NCBI RefSeq assembly: GCF_000717025.1
Contig: NZ_JNXG01000021.1
Coordinates: 124,001 to 188,000, forward strand
Origin: Streptomyces atroolivaceus
GTDB taxonomy: Bacteria > Actinomycetota > Actinomycetes > Streptomycetales > Streptomycetaceae
Direction: 5' to 3'
DNA length: 64,000 bases
Positions 19,501 through 26,559 of the stretch are shown piece after piece; position 1 is the first letter of the stretch; each line of letters opens with the position of its first letter. The position numbers and the translations under genes were made by a program. Under the pieces are notes generated by a model. The model saw nothing but the letters and a program-made list of their open reading frames with translations. It ran no database searches and was not told the DNA's origin.

Positions 19501-19752
19501 GACGCCCCGCAGTCCGTCAACATCACCGAGGTGACGGGGGCCGACGACGGCACCATGAACCCGCAGTGGGCCCGCAACACCTCGGACAACGTCAACCGCA
19601 CCGGCACCGCGCACCACATCGGCCGGGCGGGGGCCCACGTGCTGAAATTCTGGATGGTCGACCCGACCGTGGTACTCCAGAACCTCGTGGTGGACACCGG
19701 CGGTCTCAAGCCCAGCTATCTGGGCCCGCCGGAGAGTCTCCGGCTGAGCTGA
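16573..19752 (+). CDS. GH115 xylan alpha-1,2-glucuronidase, Tat-exported
   Basis: The 1059-residue protein matches GH115 enzymes, which remove (4-O-methyl)glucuronic acid from polymeric xylan. It starts with a twin-arginine signal (TSRRSVLGAGLGFSALAA) and has family-like segments YDVSRGIGVSPWYWWDD, YRGFFINDENPALGTWAP, LKANYLWPAVWGRAF, GTSHEAPMM, LTDDNWANVRKLPD and YYHFDYVG, then C-terminal beta domains. Length is as usual for the family. ATG 16573 has GGAGAG six bases upstream; ATG codons at 16546 and 16552 are in frame but less well placed. It complements the GH10 xylanase by debranching glucuronoxylan. Confidence 0.93.
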   Translation: MDKHTSRRSVLGAGLGFSALAATPLGSLMGLTGEAAATHAGSGRSPAVRPTDPGAYMSFTPRSNAFPLVRAGRAAPIVVSDKDHAGVVRVAGDLRDDIERVTGVRPALFRNEAPRSREIVLVGTIGRSPLIDGLIAAGRLKVSEVEGKWETSLQTVVEKPLPGVDRAFVIAGSDQRGTVFGAYDVSRGIGVSPWYWWDDVVPVHRDALYVLPGRYSQGTPAVKYRGFFINDENPALGTWAPAFFGPGKAPGFEGGFNAAFYAKIFEVMLRLKANYLWPAVWGRAFAEDDPENHAAAKAYGVVMGTSHEAPMMRGIEEWNRHAVAAVRDSAGNITKPGHDPYGGTGEWSFRRNAEAIKAYWREGVRRMADEDFEGVVTLGMRGNGDVSLPDGDGIDLMTEIIATQRTILAEELGAADAVPQVWTLYKEVQHYWDRGLRVPDDVTVVLTDDNWANVRKLPDLKKDARGGGYGLYYHFDYVGVGRNYKWVDTASLPNMWDQLHQSTAYGNHGLWVTNVGDLKGNELPTQFFLEYAWDPGRWPLEALPEWEERYAAQNFGERQAEEIAEILRTYARLQSRRKPELLNRKITVDPAKDPATDPSAIVYDDRATPFSIVDYRELERVTEDWQRLDAAAERVRRGLPASARDAWYELVGYAVRATANLYALREAEFTNLHYAPQGRALTNQLAATAEAGLAEDFALARRFNTEVAGGKWEGFQTQPHIGYGDVDRYGPNAPWQQPELDDVAIADEIYPAVRRIELPREAEMGVAVDGSPDWWPASGGEAVLPVFSPYQSQPAQYVEVFNRGTEPFEFRIRTGASWLIADRTRGRVDAQTRVTFRVDWARAPKGTTRVPVTVSGPGGSEVAVTAVVNRPRLERAELKGFVEANGYVSVEADHFHRAVGRDDISWRRIPDIGRTGSGMEPFPVTAARQTPGGRGPRLEYRVSLFTTGPVTVWAYLSPRNNALAADGLTYAVSFDDDAPQSVNITEVTGADDGTMNPQWARNTSDNVNRTGTAHHIGRAGAHVLKFWMVDPTVVLQNLVVDTGGLKPSYLGPPESLRLS

Positions 19753-19779
19753 CCGGAGCGGGACGAGGAGGCGGCAGGG

Positions 19780-20184
19780 ATGAGTATCGAGATCCGGGAC
19801 ACCGAGGGGCACCGTGCGACGCTGCAGGTGGCCCCCGGGCCTGCGGAAGGGCCGCTCCAGGTCGGGATCCTGATCGAGGGCCCCTCGGCGGACGCCTCCT
19901 GGTCCTGCTCCCCGGCCGCTGCCAGGGAACTGGCCGCGGCGCTCGTCGCGGCGGCCGGTGAGGCGGAGAACGCGCGGCCGGCCGAACCCGTCACCGTCAA
20001 GGCGTGTGAGCTGCTGCGCGGCGACGTGCGGGACGGGGACAGGCTCATGACGGTCGAGGCCGTCAGGACGGACGGGGCCGGTGTGCAGGTGACCTGGACC
20101 TCAGGAGGCGGACGCAGCTGGAGCCAGATGTACGAGGCGGATGCCGACATCCGGCTCCGCCGCCGGCTGCGGCCGGGGAGGTGA
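19780..20184 (+). CDS. Conserved-looking small cytoplasmic protein, unknown function
   Basis: The 134-residue acidic protein begins MSIEIRDTEGHRATLQVAPG and has no signal or membrane segment. GGACGAGGAGG lies upstream of the ATG and the gap after the GH115 gene is only 27 bp, so it may be co-transcribed with it. The last 35 residues (WTSGGGRSWSQMYEADADIR) look like a small beta domain. I do not recognise a family and infer no function in xylan use. Confidence 0.65.
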   Translation: MSIEIRDTEGHRATLQVAPGPAEGPLQVGILIEGPSADASWSCSPAAARELAAALVAAAGEAENARPAEPVTVKACELLRGDVRDGDRLMTVEAVRTDGAGVQVTWTSGGGRSWSQMYEADADIRLRRRLRPGR

Positions 20185-20203
20185 GCGGCGTCGTACGGGC
20201 CGC

Positions 20204-20262
20204 TCGTATTTCGACGATCGCCGTAGTACGGTGATTATCGTAGTACGGTGAATGTCGTACGA
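20204..20262. promoter_or_regulatory. Operator-like repeat cluster upstream of the flavin oxidoreductase
   Basis: The 13-base sequence CGTAGTACGGTGA occurs twice (20222-20234 and 20239-20251, period 17). It is flanked by TCGTATTTCGACGA (20204-20217, TCGT/ACGA inverted arms) and the palindrome TCGTACGA (20255-20262). Related TCGTA/TACGA arms lie in front of the ArsR gene at 22190. These are the likely ArsR operators and contain TACGGT -10-like elements. Confidence 0.6.
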
Positions 20263-20327
20263 GCGACGGCCCCGGCGTGCCGGGGCCGTCGCGCCGCCCG
20301 CCCCGTCCCGAGGAATCGGAGCCCCCT

Positions 20328-21428
20328 GTGAGTGCACTGTTCGAGCCCTACGTCCTGCGGTCGCTGACCATTCCCAACCGCATCTGGATGGCCCCGATGT
20401 GCCAGTACAGCGCGGAAGTGTCAGGGCCCGACGCGGGTGTGGCCAACGATTGGCACTTCGCCCACTACGGTGCCCGCGCGGTCGGCGGAACCGGCCTCGT
20501 CCTCGTCGAGGCCACCGCCGTCAGCCCGGAGGGCCGCATCAGCCCTGCGGACCTCGGCATCTGGAACGACCGCCAGGTGGAGGCGTTCCGCCGGATCACC
20601 GACTTCCTCGACGGCCAGGGGACCGTGCCGGGAATCCAGCTCGCCCACGCCGGACGGAAGTCGTCGACCGACCGTCCCTGGCGCGGCGGAGCCCCCATCG
20701 GCGTCGGGGACCCCGAGGGCTGGGAACCCGTCGCCCCGAGCCCTCTCGCGTACGACGAGTCCCACACGGTGCCCGCCGAGCTGAGCGTCGAGGACATCCA
20801 GCAGGTCGTGCGGCAGTTCGCCGACGCCGCCGCCCGGGCGCTCGAAGCGGGCTTCAGGGTCGCCGAGATCCACGGGGCGCACGGCTATCTGATCGGCCAG
20901 TTCCTCTCCCCGCACAGCAACCACCGCACCGACCTCTACGGCGGGTCCTTCGAGAACCGCACACGCTTCGCACTGGAGGTCGTGGACGCCGTGCGCGCCG
21001 TGTGGCCCGAGGACCTCCCGCTGTTCTTCCGTATCTCCGCCACCGACTGGCTGACCGAGAACGCGGACGACCCGCGCGAGGGCTGGACCGCCGACGACAC
21101 CGTCCGCTTCGCACGTGAGCTGCTCGACCACGGCGTCGACCTGCTGGACGTCTCGACCGGCGGACTGGCGCCGAAGGCGCGGATTCCCGCGGAGCCCGGT
21201 TACCAGGTGCCCTTCGCCCAGCGGGTACGCGACGAGACCGGCCTTCCGGTGGCAGCGGTAGGGCTGATCACCGACCCCGTGCAGGCGGAGAAGATCCTCG
21301 CCGACGGCAGCGCGGACGCCGTCCTGCTGGGCCGCGAACTGCTGCGCGATCCCCACTTCGCCCGAAAGGCCTCGCGCGAACTCGGTGGTGACGTCAGGAC
21401 GCCCGAACAGTACGCCCGGGCGGTGTGA
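20328..21428 (+). CDS. Old Yellow Enzyme family NADH:flavin oxidoreductase (YqjM/NamA-like)
   Basis: The 366-residue FMN enzyme reduces activated C=C bonds such as enones using NAD(P)H. Family features are LFEPYVLRSLTIPNRIWMAP with MCQYSA, IQLAHAGRKSS, the active-site run EIHGAHGYLIGQFLSPHSN with YGGSFENRTRF, and the FMN-phosphate region around AVGLITDPVQAEKILADG and LGRELLRDPHF. The GTG at 20328 has GAGGAA upstream and gives the normal N-terminus. Operator-like repeats precede it, and a methyltransferase and an ArsR regulator follow, pointing to induction by a reactive electrophile or similar signal. Confidence 0.93.
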   Translation: MSALFEPYVLRSLTIPNRIWMAPMCQYSAEVSGPDAGVANDWHFAHYGARAVGGTGLVLVEATAVSPEGRISPADLGIWNDRQVEAFRRITDFLDGQGTVPGIQLAHAGRKSSTDRPWRGGAPIGVGDPEGWEPVAPSPLAYDESHTVPAELSVEDIQQVVRQFADAAARALEAGFRVAEIHGAHGYLIGQFLSPHSNHRTDLYGGSFENRTRFALEVVDAVRAVWPEDLPLFFRISATDWLTENADDPREGWTADDTVRFARELLDHGVDLLDVSTGGLAPKARIPAEPGYQVPFAQRVRDETGLPVAAVGLITDPVQAEKILADGSADAVLLGRELLRDPHFARKASRELGGDVRTPEQYARAV

Positions 21429-21457
21429 CGCCGCCTCTGTCGGTACGCTGAGCCGCG

Positions 21458-22186
21458 ATGTTCACTCCCCAGGGCCCCACACTGCGCGAACTGGCCGTCC
21501 AGGCGTTCTCCTCGACGATGCGCGGATACGACCTGCTCGCCCCGAAATTCGACCTGACGCCCTACCGGACCCCGGACCGGGTGCTCGAAGCCGTCGCCGA
21601 CGCGGTGCGGCCCCTCGGGCCGTTCGGCCGGGGCCTGGACGTCTGCTGCGGTACCGGGGCGGGCGCGGGTGTGCTGCGTGGGCTCTGCGGGGAGCGGGTC
21701 ACCGGCGTCGACTTCAGCGCCGGCATGCTCGAGGTCGCCAGGGCCGCACACGGCGGCAACGACACCGGCCCGGTGGTCGACTGGGTCCGCGCCGACGCCC
21801 TGGCACTGCCGTTCGCGCGCGCGTTCGACCTCGCCCTGAGCTTCGGGGCGTTCGGCCATTTCCTGCCTGAGGAACGTCCCGGACTCTTCGATCAGGTCTA
21901 CGCGGCGCTGCGGCCCGGTGGTCTCTTCGTCTTCCCGGTGGGCGCGCCGCCCGCGGTGGGCTCCCGGGCGTACTGGTCGCTGCTCGGCTTCGATCTGGCC
22001 ATGCGGGTGCGCAACGCACTGTGGCGTCCGCCCTTCGTCATGTACTACCGCACGTTCCCGCTCGCCGGTGTGGTGGACGACCTCGTGGGCACCGGATTCA
22101 CGGTGCGGCTGCTGCCTCTTGAGGAGTTCGGCCGGAGGCCGGACGGCAGCCCGCGTGTCCGGCTCGTGGTGGCGGCACGTGGATAA
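21458..22186 (+). CDS. Class I SAM-dependent methyltransferase
   Basis: The 242-residue protein has motif I GLDVCCGTGAGAGVL, motif II VTGVDFSAGMLEVAR and the post-III region LALSFGAFGHFLPEE, the layout of UbiE/MenG-like small-molecule methyltransferases. A hydrophobic C-terminal half (YYRTFPLAGVVDDLVGTGF) may bind a lipophilic acceptor. ATG 21458 lies 29 bases after the flavin oxidoreductase stop, with no clear ribosome binding site. It sits between the oxidoreductase and ArsR genes on the same strand, so the three may modify the same compound. The substrate is unknown. Confidence 0.85.
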   Translation: MFTPQGPTLRELAVQAFSSTMRGYDLLAPKFDLTPYRTPDRVLEAVADAVRPLGPFGRGLDVCCGTGAGAGVLRGLCGERVTGVDFSAGMLEVARAAHGGNDTGPVVDWVRADALALPFARAFDLALSFGAFGHFLPEERPGLFDQVYAALRPGGLFVFPVGAPPAVGSRAYWSLLGFDLAMRVRNALWRPPFVMYYRTFPLAGVVDDLVGTGFTVRLLPLEEFGRRPDGSPRVRLVVAARG

Positions 22187-22189
22187 AAC

Positions 22190-22208
22190 TACGACGATCC
22201 TCGTACAA
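22190..22208. promoter_or_regulatory. ArsR promoter with overlapping inverted repeat
   Basis: TACGACGATCCTCGTA (22190-22205, 5-base arms around 6 bases) overlaps a -10 element TACAAT (22203-22208). The arms match those upstream of the flavin oxidoreductase. Repressor binding would block the promoter, consistent with autoregulation. Confidence 0.65.
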
Positions 22209-22237
22209 TGGACCCCCCTGCACGAAGTGGAGCCACC

Positions 22238-22585
22238 GTGACGACGAACGCCGCTCGCGTGCTCGCCCACCCCTCACGCGAGGAGATCCGCGTGGAGGGC
22301 GTGCTCCACGCGCTCTCCGATCCGGTCAGGCTCCGGATCGTGCGCCAGCTGGCCGGCGCGACCGACGAGCAGGCCTGTTCGCGCTTCGATCTCCCGGTGT
22401 CCAAGTCCACCACCACGCACCACTTCAGGGTGCTCCGCGAGAACGGCGTGATCTCCCAGTTCTACCGGGGCACGGCCAAGCTGAGCTGTGTGCGGACCGA
22501 GGATCTCGACGCTCTCTTCCCCGGTCTGCTCGACAGCGTCCTCGGCGGAGCGGACCTGCAGGCCGAGCGCCTCGGCCAGGGCTGA
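22238..22585 (+). CDS. ArsR-family winged-helix repressor
   Basis: The 115-residue protein contains an ArsR/SmtB winged helix: EGVLHALSDPVRLRIVRQL, then LPVSKSTTTHHFRVLRENG as recognition helix and VISQFYRGTAKL as wing. The single Cys in EQACSRFDL and the lack of a CxC metal motif argue against an arsenic sensor; a small-molecule or redox signal is more likely. The start is taken as GTG 22238 because the upstream ATG at 22208 falls on the -10 element. It probably controls itself and the flavin oxidoreductase gene. Confidence 0.88.
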   Translation: MTTNAARVLAHPSREEIRVEGVLHALSDPVRLRIVRQLAGATDEQACSRFDLPVSKSTTTHHFRVLRENGVISQFYRGTAKLSCVRTEDLDALFPGLLDSVLGGADLQAERLGQG

Positions 22586-22597
22586 CCGCCTCCGCCG

Positions 22598-23977
22598 TCA
22601 TCCCCGGCCGTCGCCGGCGGCGCCGAGCAGCCCCGGCCAGTCGGGGATCTTCACTCTGCGGCGTCCGAGCGAGTGGCCCAGTGCCGACTCGGCGCGTTCG
22701 ATGGACAGCCAGCCCTCCCATTCCACCGGCCTCAGTCCCTCGTCCCGGAGAGCTCCCAGCGGATCGGCCGGCACCTCCCGGTGGACGAGCAGAGGCGCGT
22801 CATCGAGCAGCGAAGCGACCGTCTCCTTGGCGCACGACCTGTTCGAGCCGATCACCCCCGTGGGGCCGCGCTTGATCCACCCGGCGACGTACTCCCCGGG
22901 CGACGCCGTCCCGTCCCTGACGACCCGGCCCGCCAGATGCGGCACGATCCCGCGCACCGGGTCGAAGGGCAGACCGGGCAGCGGCGTCCCCCGGTATCCC
23001 ACGGCCCGCAGCACCAGCTGTGCCTCGACGTCCTCGTACACACCGGTGTCCCGCACTCCTCCGGCGCCGTCCGGGGCCGTCCGCGCGAACCGCACCCCCG
23101 CGACCCGCCCGTCCCGCCCCAGCAGCTCGACCGGGCGCAGGAAGAACCGCAGTCGGATACGGCGCTCCCCGTCGACCGCGGCGGTGGGCGGAGCTGCCGC
23201 CCACCCGCGCAGCACGTCCAGGTTCCGCCGGACCACGGCAGGCGGAGGCGGCCCCTCCGGGCCTCCCGCCACCGCCGCGTACGCGGGATCGAGCATGAGC
23301 TCCGCCCCGTCGACGACGATCCGTGCCCGGGGGAGCGCGCCGAGTTCGCGCAGCTCCTTGGTGGTGAACCTGGCCTGCGAGGGGCCGCGCCTGCCGACGA
23401 TGTGCACGTCGCGCACCCGGCTGGTCCCGAGGGACTCCAGCGCCGCCCGGGGCACGTCCGTGCCCCGCAGCTCGGCCGCGCCCCGGGCGAGGATCCGGGC
23501 CACGTCGAGCGCCACGTTGCCGACACCGATCACCACGGCCGTACGTGCCAGGAGTGCGAAGCCGTCGCGGGCCGCGTCCGGGTGGGCGCTGTACCAGGAG
23601 ACGAACTCGGTGGCGGAGAAGCTCCCCGGCAGCCCTTCGCCGGGAACGGCGAGGGGGCGGTCGGACGCCGCGCCGACGCAGTAGACCACCGCGTGGTACA
23701 GCTCCTTGAGCCGGGCGGGTGACAGCCCGCCCTCACCGCCCACCTCGGTATGACCGAGGAACGTGATCCGGTCGTCCTCCAGGACCGCCCGGAGCTGGCT
23801 CTGCAGCGACTTGATCTTCTCGTGGTCGGGTGCCACGCCGTAGCGCACCAGTCCGTACGGGGTCGGCAGCCGGTCCAGGACATGCACGCGTACGTCCGGC
23901 ACCCGCGACTGCTGCAGCAGGGCCTGGGCGGTGTAGACCCCGCTGGGTCCCGAACCGACGACGGCGACACGGAGCAC
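22598..23977 (-). CDS. FprA-like ferredoxin/adrenodoxin-type NADP(+) reductase
   Basis: The 459-residue flavoprotein has the FAD motif VAVVGSGPSGVYTAQALL, a second segment TPYGLVRYGVAPDHEKIKSL characteristic of adrenodoxin reductase/FprA, an NADPH site VVIGVGNVALDVARIL, and the C-terminal GWIKRGPTGVIGSNRSCAKE. It should pass electrons between NADPH and a ferredoxin, for example to P450 enzymes. GTG 23977 is preceded by GGAGGT and starts exactly at the FAD fold; the frame extends uselessly to 24055. It is convergent with the ArsR operon and encoded alone. Confidence 0.93.
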   Translation of the reverse strand: MLRVAVVGSGPSGVYTAQALLQQSRVPDVRVHVLDRLPTPYGLVRYGVAPDHEKIKSLQSQLRAVLEDDRITFLGHTEVGGEGGLSPARLKELYHAVVYCVGAASDRPLAVPGEGLPGSFSATEFVSWYSAHPDAARDGFALLARTAVVIGVGNVALDVARILARGAAELRGTDVPRAALESLGTSRVRDVHIVGRRGPSQARFTTKELRELGALPRARIVVDGAELMLDPAYAAVAGGPEGPPPPAVVRRNLDVLRGWAAAPPTAAVDGERRIRLRFFLRPVELLGRDGRVAGVRFARTAPDGAGGVRDTGVYEDVEAQLVLRAVGYRGTPLPGLPFDPVRGIVPHLAGRVVRDGTASPGEYVAGWIKRGPTGVIGSNRSCAKETVASLLDDAPLLVHREVPADPLGALRDEGLRPVEWEGWLSIERAESALGHSLGRRRVKIPDWPGLLGAAGDGRG

Positions 23978-24066
23978 GGCGCACCTCCTGCGGCAGGCTC
24001 CCTCCAGCATGGCACCGGTGCGGGTGAGCGGGGGAGAGGCTCGCGGCCCCCGCACCCCGCGCCCGT

Positions 24067-24723
24067 TCAGGTCATCAGTCCACGCATCCGGTCGATCTCC
24101 ACGGTCTGCTGGGCGACCACGTCGTTGGCCATCTCCTCCACCAGTACGTTGTTGCCGTCCGCGAGAGCCTCGGTCGCCATGGTGACCGCGCCCTGGTGAT
24201 GGGTGATCATGAGCTCGAGGAACAGCCGGTCGAAGGCCTTGCCCTTCGATGCGCGCAGCTCCTGGATCTGCTTGTCGGTCGCCATGCCGGGCATGGAGGA
24301 GTGGTCGTGGGTCTCCTCGCGCTCGTCTCCGCCGTTGTTCTTCAGCCAGCCCTGCATGGCGCCGATCTCCGGCTTCTGAGCCGCCGAAATGCGATTCGAG
24401 AGCCGCTCGACGGATGGGGAGGCCGCCCGGCCGGGAACGAGAGCGGTGAGCACGAGGGCCTGCTCGTGATGCTCGATCATCATGCGCACGTAGCGGTGGT
24501 CGGCCGAGTTGGGTGTGTCGTTCCGGGCGGCCTTCGCCGCCTCCTCGGCGGACAGCGTCCTGGCCGGTTCACCGGGTCTGCCGGGCGCCACGACCGAAGG
24601 GCCCTTGTCGGTGCCCGCCATCGCCCCGTCATCGCCTCCGTCGCAGCCTCCCAGAGCGAGAACGGCGGCCACGAGCGTCGTCGCCAGAGCTGCTGCGCGC
24701 AGGTGCGCGGTCCGACGGGGCAT
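24067..24723 (-). CDS. DUF305 lipoprotein (ferritin-like four-helix domain)
   Basis: The 218-residue protein has a lipobox (LALGGC, Cys27) and a duplicated DUF305 motif: DHRYVRMMIEHHEQAL and LFLELMITHHQGAVTMA, with His-His pairs and nearby Met and His residues (ETHDHSSMPGM) that could bind copper or another metal. It should be anchored outside the membrane. The ATG at 24723 has GGAGGT upstream. It is divergent from an LVIVD-repeat secreted protein across a 181-bp region holding promoters for both, so the two are probably functionally linked. The biochemical role of DUF305 is not settled. Confidence 0.88.
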   Translation of the reverse strand: MPRRTAHLRAAALATTLVAAVLALGGCDGGDDGAMAGTDKGPSVVAPGRPGEPARTLSAEEAAKAARNDTPNSADHRYVRMMIEHHEQALVLTALVPGRAASPSVERLSNRISAAQKPEIGAMQGWLKNNGGDEREETHDHSSMPGMATDKQIQELRASKGKAFDRLFLELMITHHQGAVTMATEALADGNNVLVEEMANDVVAQQTVEIDRMRGLMT

Positions 24724-24766
24724 CAACACGGCGACCTCCAGTGCCACATGAATGTGTTGCAGACCG

Positions 24767-24796
24767 TCCTAACACCTTCCACCGGCCGGTGATCAA
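24767..24796 (-). promoter_or_regulatory. Candidate promoter of the DUF305 gene
   Basis: On the minus strand TTGATC (24791-24796) and TTAGGA (24767-24772) are 18 bases apart. An AT-rich patch, AAAAATTTT, lies directly upstream of the -35. Confidence 0.5.
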
Positions 24797-24826
24797 AAAT
24801 TTTCATTACGTCTCTGTTGCCATCTG

Positions 24827-24854
24827 TTGGTGTGTACATGCGAGGGACGATACT
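24827..24854 (+). promoter_or_regulatory. Candidate promoter of the LVIVD-repeat gene
   Basis: TTGGTG (24827-24832) and GATACT (24849-24854) are 16 bases apart, ahead of the GTG at 24905. A GGGAGGA ribosome binding site follows. Confidence 0.5.
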
Positions 24855-24904
24855 GCCGGGGTCCATGAACCGTTCGTCGACGAACGGATACAAGGGAGGA
24901 CGCA

Positions 24905-26395
24905 GTGACCTCGTTGCACACCACCAGCGTGCGGCGGAGACGTCTGGGTGTGGCGGCAGCCGCGGCCGGGCTCATCGCCACGCTGTTCACGGCCGGACCC
25001 GCGGCCGCGACGCCCGACCCGGGCGACACCGCCACCACCCGCAGCGGTGTTTCCGTGAGCGAGCAGGCCGAAGCCAGGGCCGCCATCGAGAGCGGCGAGA
25101 TACCCGGCGTGGACGAGATCGTCCACAGCGCCAACATCGAGCACCTCACGAACATCCCCAAGGACGCGCTCCAAGGGACCAACACCGACCTGGCGTTCCA
25201 GGGCACCTACGCCTACGCCGGGAACTACGACGGCTTCCGGATCTTCGACATCCGCAACCCGAAGAAGCCGAGGACCGTCGCGCAGGTCCTGTGCCCGGGC
25301 TCGCAGAACGACATCTCGGTCTCCGGGAACCTTCTCTTCCTGTCGACCGACTCCTCGCGCAGCGACGACTCGTGTGCCAGCACCACCCAGCCGGCCACGG
25401 AGAAGTCCTCCTGGGAGGGCGTGAAGGTCTTCGACATCAGCGACAAGCGCAACCCGAAGTACGTCGCCGCCGTCGAGACCGCATGCGGCTCGCACACCCA
25501 CACGATCGTTCCCGAGCGGAAGAGCGTCTACGTCTACGTCTCGTCGTACTCGCCGAACGAGACGTTCCCGGACTGCCAGCCGCCGCACGACGGTATCTCC
25601 GTCATCAAGGTGCCGCGCAAGGCGCCCGAGGACTCCCGGATCGTGAACTTCCCGGTCCTCTTCCCGGACGGTGGAAACCCGGGCGCGCCGGCGAACCCCG
25701 GCGTCTCGAAGACCACCGGATGCCACGACATCACCGTTCTGCCGTCGAAGGACCTGGCAGCCGGGGCGTGCATGGGTGACGGTCTGCTGTTCTCCATCAA
25801 GGACCCGGAGAACCCGAAGATCATCGACCGGGTGCAGGACAACGTGAACTTCGCGTTCTGGCACTCGGCGACCTTCAACCAGGACGCCGACAAGGTCGTC
25901 TTCACCGATGAGCTCGGCGGCGGCGGCGCGGCCACCTGCAACGACGAGATCGGCCCGAACCGCGGGGCCGACGGCGTCTACGACATCACGGGCAGGGGTG
26001 ACCACCGCAAGCTGGTCTTCCGCAGCTACTTCAAGATCGACCGCCCGCAGGCGGACACGGAGGTCTGCGTCGCGCACAACGGCTCGATCATCCCGGTCAA
26101 GGGCAAGGACCTGATGGTCCAGGCCTGGTACCAGGGTGGGATCTCCGTCTGGGACTTCACCAACTCCTCGAAGCCGAAGGAGATCGCGTTCTTCGAACGC
26201 GGTCCGGTCTCCACGGAGGCGGTCACCACGGCCGGCCCGTGGTCGGCGTACTACTACAACGGCTACATCTACTCCAACGACATCGCCAAGGGCTTCGACG
26301 TCCTGAAGCTCAACGACCGGCGGACCGATCCGGCGAAGAAGGTGCGGCTGCCGGAGCTCAACGTGCAGACGCAGCCGGACTACTTCGACCGCTGA
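24905..26395 (+). CDS. Secreted LVIVD-repeat beta-propeller protein
   Basis: The 496-residue protein has a Sec signal peptide (RRRLGVAAAAAGLIATLFTA, PAAAT cleavage region) and propeller repeats such as YAGNYDGFRIFDIRNPKKPR, VKVFDISDKRNPKYVAAVE, LFSIKDPENPKIIDRV and ISVWDFTNSSKPKEIAFFE, which are LVIVD blades. Conserved GSHTHTIVPE, GCHDITVLPS and FWHSATFNQD segments place His residues where a metal could bind. GTG 24905 has GGGAGGA upstream. The divergent DUF305 lipoprotein and shared regulatory region suggest that both act at the cell surface together. No enzyme activity can be assigned. Confidence 0.88.
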   Translation: MTSLHTTSVRRRRLGVAAAAAGLIATLFTAGPAAATPDPGDTATTRSGVSVSEQAEARAAIESGEIPGVDEIVHSANIEHLTNIPKDALQGTNTDLAFQGTYAYAGNYDGFRIFDIRNPKKPRTVAQVLCPGSQNDISVSGNLLFLSTDSSRSDDSCASTTQPATEKSSWEGVKVFDISDKRNPKYVAAVETACGSHTHTIVPERKSVYVYVSSYSPNETFPDCQPPHDGISVIKVPRKAPEDSRIVNFPVLFPDGGNPGAPANPGVSKTTGCHDITVLPSKDLAAGACMGDGLLFSIKDPENPKIIDRVQDNVNFAFWHSATFNQDADKVVFTDELGGGGAATCNDEIGPNRGADGVYDITGRGDHRKLVFRSYFKIDRPQADTEVCVAHNGSIIPVKGKDLMVQAWYQGGISVWDFTNSSKPKEIAFFERGPVSTEAVTTAGPWSAYYYNGYIYSNDIAKGFDVLKLNDRRTDPAKKVRLPELNVQTQPDYFDR

Positions 26396-26424
26396 TCCAC
26401 GGCTCCTCCCGCAGATGAAGGAGA

Positions 26425-26459
26425 GTGCCCCGCCGGACGGACTCCGTCCGGCGGGGCAC
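26425..26459 (+). terminator. Very strong intrinsic terminator
   Basis: A 17-base perfect inverted repeat (arms 26425-26441 and 26443-26459, starting GTGCCCCGCC) is followed by GTTTATCTC, 29 bases after the LVIVD gene stop. This is the clearest canonical terminator in the window. Confidence 0.88.
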
Positions 26460-26501
26460 GTTTATCTCATTGACCCGTGGGCGGGGCGGGGACATGCTGT
26501 A

Positions 26502-26542
26502 CCCCTGATTCCGGCGATGCGGGGGATCGCCGGAATCAGGGG
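26502..26542. terminator. Second perfect hairpin, probably bidirectional
   Basis: CCCCTGATTCCGGCGAT (26502-26518) pairs perfectly over 17 bases with 26526-26542 across the loop GCGGGGG. It lies between the convergent LVIVD gene and the small minus-strand gene ending at 26560. It may terminate the minus-strand transcript and back up the first terminator. Confidence 0.7.
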
Positions 26543-26559
26543 TGGGGCCGCGCGATCGC

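Noticed and set aside
20201..20327. A riboswitch or structured RNA upstream of the flavin oxidoreductase.
   Set aside because: The repeats are short and direct or operator-like, and no conserved riboswitch core was recognised.
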